Assembly: GCA_002071485.1 (NCBI GenBank)
Contig: MWFF01000069.1
Location: forward strand, 1 to 34,750
Direction: 5' to 3'
Origin: Verrucomicrobia bacterium ADurb.Bin006
GTDB taxonomy: Bacteria; Verrucomicrobiota; Verrucomicrobiia; Limisphaerales; J093
DNA length: 34,750 nucleotides
Below the pieces are notes generated by a model. It did no database searches. It had not been told where the DNA came from and worked only from the letters and a program-made list of their open reading frames with translations. Position numbers and translations under genes: made by a program. Within the stretch, counting starts at the first letter, position 1, and the number at the start of each line of letters is the position of its first letter. Below are positions 1 through 7,564 of the stretch, piece after piece.

Positions 1-592
1 TGCGCGGGCAGGCCTTGCGGACGGCGGTCCGCGCGGCGCGCAGGGCCGCCATGCCCGCCATGGTGCGCCCGAAGGCGCCCTTCATGGACCGGATCTCGTC
101 GTGGAGGTCGCCGGGGGCCTCGATGGAGGTGCCGACGAAGTTGAGGCCGAGGCCGCCCATCCGCCGGGGGGCGAGGGAGGCCAACTGCGCGGCGCGCTCC
201 TCCGTGAGCAGGGTCGCGTTGGTGATGACATGGGTCCGGCACCGGCGCGAGGCGCTTTCCAGCAGCTCCCCGATGTCCTTGCGGAGGAGGGGTTCCCCCC
301 CCGTGAAGGTGACCAGGCAGAAGCGGTGGCACTGGCTGATGACCCGGAGCCATTCCTCCGTGGTCAGTTCGCCGTCCTTCTGCGCCCCGGCGGGGGTGTT
401 CTCCAGGAAGTCCAGGTACTGGCACATGCGGCAGCGCAGGTTGCACCGCCGGGTCATCTCGAAGATGTAATGCCACGCGGGAAAGGCGCGGCCCGACGCG
501 AAAAAGCGGCGGGGCACGGCGCTGTAGAAGCGCTGGGCGGCCTCATACAGCCGCGCCGCGCTCAGCATCTCCCGGAAATCACTGTCCGCCAT
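1..592 (-). CDS. Radical SAM protein, C-terminus missing (left copy)
   Basis: This is the mirror copy of 34159-34750, truncated by the window edge after 197 codons. It carries the radical SAM cluster motif CNLRCRMC (Cys50, Cys54, Cys57) and a GGEP motif at residues 98-101, which is expected to help bind S-adenosylmethionine. The ATG at 592 is preceded by a GGAAGGA ribosome binding site six bases upstream. The gene is divergent from the PilZ gene across a 402-base spacer that contains the 9-bp repeat arrays. See the right copy for the fuller description. The substrate cannot be inferred because the C-terminal half is missing. Confidence 0.88.
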   Translation of the reverse strand, partial: MADSDFREMLSAARLYEAAQRFYSAVPRRFFASGRAFPAWHYIFEMTRRCNLRCRMCQYLDFLENTPAGAQKDGELTTEEWLRVISQCHRFCLVTFTGGEPLLRKDIGELLESASRRCRTHVITNATLLTEERAAQLASLAPRRMGGLGLNFVGTSIEAPGDLHDEIRSMKGAFGRTMAGMAALRAARTAVRKACPR

Positions 593-714
593 CCGTCATC
601 CTTCCGAAGGTCCGTTTCGAAAACACCCCGGCGGGGGTTCAGATCTCATTCCGGGGCATTATAGCCCGGATCGCCGGAGGAGCGGCGGTTTGGGTGTCTG
701 GGTGGGGGCATGCA

Positions 715-835
715 TGGACGAGGTGGACAAAGTGGACTGAGTGGACAGGGTGGGGAACCGGCGCGGCACTTCCCGGTTTCTGTATCCATCCCGTCCATAA
801 CGTCCATAACGTCCATAACGTCCATTCAGTCCCCC
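715..835. repeat. Pair of opposed 9-bp tandem arrays (left copy)
   Basis: Bases 715-753 hold four consecutive 9-bp units of form TGGACNNNG followed by a partial unit. Bases 785-835 hold about five units of the opposite polarity, TCCATNNCG-like, three of them identical (TCCATAACG). The arrays face each other across a ~31-base GC-rich spacer, so the element can form an imperfect stem. It lies in the 593-994 spacer between divergent genes. Open frames run through it on both strands only because the unit length is a multiple of three; I do not regard them as coding. Nothing else is recognisable in that spacer apart from the promoter at 934-962. Confidence 0.8.
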
Positions 836-933
836 TTGCCCGGAGCCCGGTCAGAGGCAACCCTGGCGATCCCAGGGGGCGCGGACCGCAGGTCACACCC
901 GCCCCCGGTCCTGCTCATTTTTCGCATTACCCC

Positions 934-962
934 TTACAAATGGACGGGATTTATGTTATGCT
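934..962 (+). promoter_or_regulatory. Putative sigma-70-type promoter for the PilZ gene (left copy)
   Basis: TTACAA at 934-939 and TATGCT at 957-962 are separated by 17 bases, and the PilZ start codon follows about 32 bases later. The local sequence is AT-richer than its surroundings. The mirror copy is at 33789-33817 on the minus strand. This is a consensus match only. Confidence 0.45.
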
Positions 963-994
963 CTTAGAGGAAGGGGATTGGCCACGGGGAGGCA

Positions 995-1387
995 GTGCGG
1001 CTGTCCGCGTCCGCGCGGGCGCAGGAGAGGAACGGGCGCGTGGTCAGGGCAAGAACGGAACAGCGGGACTCGGACCGGGTGCGCGTCACCGCGCGGGTGG
1101 AGGTGCGCCTCCACAGCGGGGTGCTGGTGGAGGGGGCGGTGGTGGACCTGAGCGAGCGCGGCATCCTGATGGCCACGGAGCGGTCGCTGCCGCTGGAAAG
1201 CCGGGTGCGCGTGCTGATCTGTCCGGACAAGGGCGGCGCCGCCGACGGGGTCTGCCTGGACGGCCGGGTGGCCCGCATGGACATACGGGGCGTGGCGATC
1301 GCCTTCGCCCCGGTGGATTCGATCGAACGGAAGCGGCTGCGGCGCATCATGGACACGGACGGGGAGTCCCCGCCCGGCGGCGCCTGA
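995..1387 (+). CDS. PilZ domain protein (left copy)
   Basis: This 130-residue single-domain protein has the two hallmarks of a cyclic-di-GMP-binding PilZ domain: an RxxxR motif (Arg24 to Arg28) followed about 20 residues later by DxSxxG (Asp51, Ser53, Gly56). PilZ proteins act as cytoplasmic c-di-GMP receptors controlling motility, exopolysaccharide or secretion; the specific target is not evident here. The frame opens at a GTG at 995 with GGGGAGG just two bases before it, so a downstream GTG at 1037-1040 could be the true start. The lipoprotein gene follows after 50 bases and may be co-transcribed. An identical copy lies at 33364-33756. Confidence 0.82.
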   Translation: MRLSASARAQERNGRVVRARTEQRDSDRVRVTARVEVRLHSGVLVEGAVVDLSERGILMATERSLPLESRVRVLICPDKGGAADGVCLDGRVARMDIRGVAIAFAPVDSIERKRLRRIMDTDGESPPGGA

Positions 1388-1437
1388 GGGCCGCGCCCCA
1401 CAGAAGAACGCACGCCCTTACGGAGGAACCGACGGGG

Positions 1438-2370
1438 ATGAACAAGAGACGGGTGCTTTTCGCGTTTGCGGTGCTGCTGGTCGCGGGCGGGTGCGTTTCG
1501 GACCCCTCCGCCGTGCGGGAGAAGGACGGCCAGCAGTACGGCGTCACCGACGGCGTGTTCCGCGGGCGCTGGTGGAGCTATTACGAGCGGGGGACCTCCT
1601 ATCTGGCGGGGGGCTTCCACGAGGAGGCGGCGGCGGACTTCGAGCAGGCGCTGAAGGGGCGCTCGCGCGACACCTGGCGCGCCCGCACCTACGGCCTGCA
1701 TTTCGTGGAGTACTTCCCCGCCCGCGAGCTGGGCGTCTGCTACCTGCGCCTGGGGCGGCTGGACGAGGCGGAGCGCCAGCTCCAGGAGGCGCTGGCGATG
1801 GTGGACACGGAGCGCGCCCACGCGCTCCTCGACGAGGTGAAGCGCGAAAAGATCCGCACGGGGGCGCTGAAGGACGACACGGCCCCCGCCCTCGCGGAGG
1901 ACATGCAGCCCGCCCGCATTGTCGCCGAGCGCGAGCTGCCCGTCGAGGTGGCCGTCGCCGACGACACCGGCGTGGCCGAGGTCCGCGTGAACGAGCAGAA
2001 GGCCTTCCAGCGCGGCAGCCAGACGGAGATCAAGGTGAAGGAGACCGTCGAGCTGGACGAGGGCACGCACGAGGTGACGGTGACGGCGGTGGACCTCGCG
2101 GGCAGGGAGACGGAGCAGAAAACGACGGTGACGGTGGACCTGACGGGGCCCACGCTGGGCATCTACATCCCCGTGGAGCCGACGGTCACGGGCGACCGCA
2201 CCATCCTGCTGGAGGGCGCGGCAAATCACTCGAACTGCGGATTCTCAAGCCAGCCGGCGCTGCCTGGAAGACTGTCGACATCGAGACGCCGCGCAACGAG
2301 TGGGATTCGCCCAATTCCGGAACCACGATGGTCGCGACGACGATCGTGGCGCCGCCGAGCGGCGACATGA
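1438..2370 (+). pseudogene. TPR lipoprotein, 3' end replaced at a chimeric junction (left copy)
   Basis: The protein begins with a lipoprotein-type signal ending at Cys19 (LLVAGGC), then a helical TPR-like region (about residues 45-140) with typical alternating small and aromatic positions, then an Ig-like beta domain (about 165-240, DDTGVAEVRVN). The ATG at 1438 has GGAGGA ten bases upstream. After about residue 260 (base ~2220) the frame turns into arginine/serine-rich shadow sequence while a different frame becomes protein-like, so genuine coding sequence of this gene stops there. It was probably an outer-membrane-anchored assembly or scaffolding lipoprotein. An identical broken copy is at 32381-33313. 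Confidence 0.75.
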
Positions 2371-2444
2371 CGATCGTCATTGTGGCCCGGCCCGGCGGGG
2401 CGAGCGCGCCGGACGTTCCGCCCGGACCGTTGGCGGAGTGGTAG
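2222..2444 (+). pseudogene. Orphan C-terminal fragment, heparinase II/III-like (left copy)
   Basis: In a frame different from the lipoprotein, about 70 residues read as a plausible beta-rich protein C-terminus (LELRILKPAGAAW, then an NSGTTMVAT segment) ending at TAG 2442-2444. It has no start of its own: the upstream part was lost at the junction near 2213-2225. The pattern of short strands ending a protein resembles the C-terminal sheet of heparinase II/III-family polysaccharide lyases, but this is a weak memory-based resemblance. It runs convergently into the peptide transporter gene with 54 bases between stop codons. Mirror copy at 32307-32529. Confidence 0.5.
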
Positions 2445-2498
2445 AGCGAGCGTCGAACAGTTTCGGTCGCGTCGACTGCTGTCGGATGTCCGGCGTGA

Positions 2499-3977
2499 TT
2501 ACTTCGAGGCGCTGGTGAGTTCGAGGGAACGTTCCTTGTAGCGGGTGGCGATGAAGACGAACAGCAGGGCCACCGCGAGCGTCAGGCCGGCGTACAGGTA
2601 GAAGGTCGCGGCGTTGACAGCCGCGCCTTCCCCGGCCGCCGCGGTGCCGGCGATGACCGCGCCGCGCAATTTGGTGATCAGAGGGACATACAGGTTGCCG
2701 ACCGCCACCGTCAGGAGCCAGAAGCTCATGATGGTGCTTTTCATTTCAGCCGCCGCCTGTGTGAACGCGAATTCGAGGCCGGTGGTCGAAATCAGCACCT
2801 CGGCCGTCGTCAGGATCAGATAGGGGAGCGCCTGCCAGAGCACGCTCAACCGCCCCCCGGCGTCGATCTGAGTCTGGATGAAGCCGACGACGAGGTAGGA
2901 GAATCCGGCCAGGAACATGCCCATGCCCATGCGGCGCAGCGGCGAAACGCGAATGCCGAACCACTTCTCGATGCGCGGATAAAGGAAGAGCGTCAGCGGC
3001 ACCAGCAGCATGACAAAGGCTGGGTTCATCGATTGCATTTGCTCCGCCCCGATCTGGAACGAGCCCAGCACCGGAAATGGGATCATCCGATCGCCTTGCA
3101 TCACCCAGGTCGAGGTTGTCTGGTCAAACAACGCCCAGAAGATCGTGACAGGCGCGAACACCATCAGGATCGGGCCGACCGATTTGGCCGCGTCGACTTC
3201 GCGGGCCGAGAACTTCGCGCGGGCCGCGTCCCAGAACGTCTGGCCGGCCTGGCGCGAGCCCAGGCTGGCCAGCGCGTGCCAGAACACCTGGAAGAACCCC
3301 GCCGATTTCGTCTCACTCGATGGCGGGATGCGCACATAATACTTGCGCCCCAGCCAGAAGATGAGAGTGGCCATGAGCATGAGGATTCCCGGCACGCCGA
3401 ACGCCCAGCGATAGGCCTCGAGCGGCACGCTGCCATCGGGGTTCTTCTCGAACGAGTCTTTGATCCACGGAATGACCAGGAAGGAGAAGAATGAGCCGAA
3501 GTTGATCGACCAATAGAAGAGCCCGTAGGCCTTCTGGAGCAGGCCGGCCTGATCGGGCTTGAACTGGTCGCCACAAAAGGCCGAGACGCACGGCTTGATG
3601 CCGCCCGAGCCGAGGGCGATCAGGAACAGGCCGACGTACAGGCCCCAGATGCTGCCGGCCGTGAGGGCCAGGGTGAGGTTGCCCAGGCAGTAGACCAGCG
3701 AGACGTACAGGATCGTGTTGTAGCGGCCCCAGAACTTGTCGCTGATGATCCCGCCCAACAGCGGGGTGAAGTAGTTGGCGAAGATGAAGAGATGGATGAT
3801 CCCGGCCGCGTTATCGCGGGCCTGGCCCTCCGGCAGGTGCTGGAAGAGCACCGTGCTGATGTAGAGGGCCAGGATGCTGCGGATGCCATAGTAGCTGAAC
3901 CGCTCGCAGGCCTCGTTGCCGATGATGAACTTGATCGGCGGCGGAAACCGGTTCGCGGAGGAGACTCGAATGCTCAT
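2499..3977 (-). CDS. POT-family peptide/H+ symporter (left copy)
   Basis: This copy is identical to the gene at 30774-32252 and encodes a 492-residue proton-coupled oligopeptide transporter with the family signature ExxERFSYYG at residues 22-31. It sits 30 bases downstream of the truncated protease gene. See the right copy for the full description; whether this second copy exists in the genome depends on whether the inverted repeat is real. Confidence 0.9.
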   Translation of the reverse strand: MSIRVSSANRFPPPIKFIIGNEACERFSYYGIRSILALYISTVLFQHLPEGQARDNAAGIIHLFIFANYFTPLLGGIISDKFWGRYNTILYVSLVYCLGNLTLALTAGSIWGLYVGLFLIALGSGGIKPCVSAFCGDQFKPDQAGLLQKAYGLFYWSINFGSFFSFLVIPWIKDSFEKNPDGSVPLEAYRWAFGVPGILMLMATLIFWLGRKYYVRIPPSSETKSAGFFQVFWHALASLGSRQAGQTFWDAARAKFSAREVDAAKSVGPILMVFAPVTIFWALFDQTTSTWVMQGDRMIPFPVLGSFQIGAEQMQSMNPAFVMLLVPLTLFLYPRIEKWFGIRVSPLRRMGMGMFLAGFSYLVVGFIQTQIDAGGRLSVLWQALPYLILTTAEVLISTTGLEFAFTQAAAEMKSTIMSFWLLTVAVGNLYVPLITKLRGAVIAGTAAAGEGAAVNAATFYLYAGLTLAVALLFVFIATRYKERSLELTSASK

Positions 3978-4007
3978 GATTTGTTTGAACGATGCGGGCT
4001 GTCCGGA

Positions 4008-7000
4008 TCACTTCGACTTGTCCGGATACGGGGGCGGGGTGGGGATTTTGACCGGATGCTGCGTCATGAGCAGCTTGATTTCGTCGATGGCCCGGTTGAG
4101 CTGGTCGTCGATCCCGCCGAACTCACGCGCCGGGTCGTTGTCCACCACGATGTCGGGATCGACGCCGTGACCTTCCATGATCCACTCCTTCGCTTCGAGA
4201 TCGAACCGCGAGAACTCGGGGCGGTTGAGCGAGCCGCCATCGAGCAGAGGCAGCGAGCCGCGGATGCCGACGACCCCGCCCCAGCTCCGCTGGCCGATGA
4301 TCGGCCCCAGTTTGTGCTTGCGGAAACGGTAGGCGACGATGTCGCCGTCCGATGCCGAGAACTGGTCGATGAGCAGCACCTTGGGGCCGAGCACCTGGCC
4401 CGAGGGGTCGATATTGACCGCGCCGTTGCGGGCGATGGTCCACATCGCCGGCTCGCGCCGGAGCCGCTCGATAATCATGGGCGACACGTTGCCGCCGCCG
4501 TTGCCGCGGCAATCGACGATCAGGGCCTCCTTGTGGAGCTGCGGATAGTAGAACTTCACGAACTCGTTGAGTCCCGGCACCCCCATGTCGGGCACGTGCA
4601 CGTAACCCACTTTGCCGTCCGTGGCCTTCGAGACGTGTTCGATGTTGCCGAGCACCCATTTCAAGTAGTAGAGCGGGCGCTCGTCGGCGATCGGGATCAC
4701 CACCTCATCCCGGGCGCCCTCGGATTTGGGCTCGGCGTTGACGCGCAGGGTGACCTGCTTGCCTGCCTTGCCCACAAGGGCCGCGTAGAAATCCGTCATC
4801 TGGTCGGTCGGCTTGCCGTCGATGGCCACGACATAGTCGCCGTTCTTGACGTTGACGCCGATGTCGGTCAGCGGCGACCGAAGCTTGTCCTCCCAATTCT
4901 GGCCGGGGAGGATGTTGGTGATCTGATAGAAACCGGAGGGCTGATGGCGGACGATCGAGGCGCCCAGAAGACCCTGCGCAATGCGTTCGGGTTTCGGGTA
5001 ATCGCCCCCGCCGACATAGCAGTGGCCCAGGTTGAGTTCGCCAATCATTTCGCCGATCACGTAGGTCAGGTCGGCGCGGTGCTGGACATGCTCGAGGAGC
5101 GGTTCGTAGCGCTGCCGGATCGCCAGCCAGTCCACCCCGTGCAGATTCGGGTCATAGACGAAATCGCGCATTTGGCGCCAGCACTCCGCGTAAATCTGAT
5201 TCCATTCCGCTCGGCGATCGAGTCGGACCTTGACGTCGCCCAAATCCACCGTCTTCTCCCTCGTCTCGATCCTCCCCGAGGGCAGGTCGACGATCGCATA
5301 GGTGCCGCGCGCGGCCACCGCCATCTTCTTGCGGTCGGCTGAAACCCGGTAGCTGCCGAAGTCGCCCAGCTCGGTCTCCTTCTGCTTCTCGAGTTCGAAG
5401 AGGAACAGTTTGCCCTTGCGGATGTAATAGAGCTTGTCGCCGACCGACGTGAGCTGCCCGTAATTCGCTGCGGGGATTGGCAACACGGCAATGCGCTGAG
5501 CCAGGCCGTCTGCATCGACCTTGACCACCACTTTCTTGTCGTCCTTCTTCTCGACCGGTTTCTTCTCCGCAGCGGATTCGTCGCTCTTCGCCGGGGCCGC
5601 CGTGTCTCCGTTCTTCTTCTCGCCCTCCGGTTTCGGGGCGTCTTTAGCCGGGTCTTCCTTTTTGTCCGTCTCGGGCTTGGCCTCGTCCTTCTTGATTTTG
5701 ACCTCGTCGCTCTTGGGTGCGAAGGGAGACTTCGTGTCCTGGGCGAGCGTGACGAAGTAGATGCGGGCCATGTCGCTGTAAATGTGGTTCCACTCGACCT
5801 GGCTATAGGTGGGATTGAACGTCCGATCGGATACAAAGAACAGCAGCTTGCCATCCGAACTGAACTCCGGTCCGCCCACGTCGAACCAGCCGTCAGTGAC
5901 TTGGGTCTTCTGCCGGGATTCGATCGAGTAGAGGTAAATATTGGGGAAACGTCGTTCCTCGGGCCGTGTGAACGCGATCCACTGGCTGTCGGGCGACCAG
6001 GTGAAATCGTGGATTTCCCAGGCGAGCGACTGGTCGACCACGGTCGTTTGTTTCGAAGACACGTCGATGAACTGGAGCCGGTTCTTCTTGTCGGACCAGA
6101 GCAGGCGCTTCGAGTCGGGCGACCAGGCGAGTTGGTACTTGTACGTGTCGCTGCCGGACGTCAGTTGCGTGGGCGCCTCGGCGCCGTCCTGGGAGCGGAT
6201 GTAGATTTCATCCTCGCCGGTGGCGTCGGCGATATAGGCGATCCACTTGCCGTCGGGGGACCATGCGGCGCTGCGTTCATGGACGCCGGGTGTGGCGGTG
6301 AGATTGCGCGTGGGCCCATGCTTGGCCGGCACGGTGAAGATGTCCCCGCGCGCGCCCACAACGAGGCGCGCGCCGTCGGGCGCGACGTCATAGCCTGTGA
6401 TGGCGCGGCCGACATCGCGCCATCCCGCGCGGCCGATGGCGAAATCCTCCTGGATTTCAATCGGCACCTTGGCGACCTGTTCGCTGGCCAGATCAAGCCT
6501 GTAAATGAAGCCGCCGTTCTCGAACACAATGGCCTGATCGCCCAGTGACGGAAACTTGACGGCGAACTCGGTGAACTGGGTCAGCGCGCGCACCTGCCTG
6601 GTCGACAAGTCCATGACGTAGAGGTTCGCCTGGCGGTTGGCGTCGCGCTCGGACACGAAGTAGATGCGGTCGCCGCGCCACATCGGGAAGATATCCTGGG
6701 CGGGATCCTCGGTCAGTCTTTCGGTGGACTTCGTCTCGAAATCGTAAATCCAGATTTCGTCCGCCTGGCCGCCGCGATAGCGCTTCCAGGTGCGGAATTC
6801 GCGAAACACACGGTTGTAGGCGAGCCGCTTGCCATCCGGCGAAAACGAGCACCACGCGCCCCGGGGCAGCGGCAGCACCTCCGGCACGCCGCCGTCGATC
6901 CGGGCGAGCGTCAGGTCCCCTTTCCACGCGTTCCACTGGGTTCGCCGCGACCGATAGACGACGGTCGCGTTGTCGCGCCAGGTCATGACGATGTTGTTGG

Positions 7001-7232
7001 GCCCCATCCGGTCAGCAACCTCATCGCGATCGATGGTCGCGGTGTGAGTCAGGCGCCTGGGCACTCCGCCTTCGGACGGCATCACATAGACCTCGGTGTT
7101 GCCGTCGTAATGACCCGTGAAGGCGATCCACTTTCCATCCGGGGAAAAGCGCGGGAACATCTCGTAGCCCTGGAGGGGGATTTGGGAGACCGGGAATGAA
7201 TTGACAAAGCCCTCGAGCAGCCTAAGGTGCAC
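4008..7232 (-). pseudogene. Tricorn-like protease lacking its N-terminus (left copy)
   Basis: From base 7173 to 4008 this matches the complete protease at 27369-30743 exactly. Beyond 7173 the frame stays open for about 20 unrelated codons to an ATG at 7232, which lies inside the promoter region of the tRNA gene. The first ~70 residues of the real protein, including signal peptide and first propeller strands, are therefore absent. The propellers, PDZ and S41 catalytic domain (nucleophile in SASDGD) are intact. Without a signal peptide the product would stay cytoplasmic, if it is made at all. I read this as a truncated copy produced by the repeat boundary. Confidence 0.85.
7201..7228 (+). promoter_or_regulatory. 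Promoter of tRNA-Ala
   Basis: A perfect -35 hexamer TTGACA (7201-7206) is followed, after 16 bases, by TAAGGT (7223-7228) as the -10 element. Transcription would start near 7235, about 12 bases before the mature tRNA. The sequence right after the -10 box is GC-rich (GCACCC), as is usual for stringently controlled stable-RNA promoters. Its proximity (28 bases) to the repeat boundary shows that the sequence just inside the boundary is intact native sequence. Confidence 0.75.
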
Positions 7233-7246
7233 CCTGTTTTTTGGCT

Positions 7247-7322
7247 GGGGTCGTAGCTCAGTTGGTAGAGCACCACAATGGCATTGTGGGGGTCAGGGGT
7301 TCGAATCCCCTCGGCTCCACCA
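7247..7322 (+). tRNA. tRNA-Ala (anticodon GGC)
   Basis: The 76-base sequence folds into a complete cloverleaf. The seven-pair acceptor stem GGGGTCG/CGGCTCC includes the G3-U70 wobble that is the identity element for alanyl-tRNA synthetase. The anticodon stem CCACA/TGTGG (7273-7277, 7285-7289) encloses loop ATGGCAT, giving anticodon GGC at 7280-7282, which reads GCC codons. The T arm AGGGG/CCCCT with TTCGAAT is standard. The 3' CCA (7320-7322) is encoded. Bases 7323-7564 downstream hold no recognisable gene or strong terminator. Confidence 0.97.
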
Positions 7323-7564
7323 GCCTTCCGGGCAGTGGGAATCGCCCTCGATTTGTCCGTCCCCGAGAATCAAGCAGGAAACGACTCGTCTCCGGGGCAT
7401 TCTGCCTTCATTGGAATCCTTGATCGGTGAAACATGTTCCAGACAAGTCGAGTTTCTGTGCTGCGTTCAACGGCTCAAGGATTCTGGACAGACGAACGAT
7501 CCCGCTATTCACCTCGCGAAATCGCAGGCTCGCGCAGCGCGCGACTCTGTGACATGCTCGCGCC

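Larger units (their letters stand above)
1..7173. repeat. Left arm of 7,173-bp inverted repeat
   Basis: This segment is the reverse complement of 27578-34750. Genes in the two arms translate identically and the stretches compared by eye match base for base. Identity ends at 7173: the next bases differ (left TGG then AGGGGGA; right, read on the minus strand, TGG then GGATCGC). The outer end coincides exactly with the window edge and lies inside a radical SAM gene, so this is not a natural replicon end. No transposase, terminal repeat or target-site duplication is seen at the inner boundary. The pattern fits one assembly-graph segment used on both sides of the unique centre; a genuine inverted duplication is the alternative. 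Confidence 0.97.

Noticed and set aside
694..2370. A 558-codon open frame spanning the 9-bp arrays, the PilZ gene and the lipoprotein gene
   Set aside because: Its first half is a low-complexity shadow of the repeats and of the PilZ gene in another frame; only the part from 1438 has a signal peptide, ribosome binding site and domain structure.
4008..7232. Left protease frame with ATG at 7232 as a genuine alternative cytoplasmic form
   Set aside because: The 20 extra codons come from the tRNA promoter region and show no coding character; the frame stays open only by chance.
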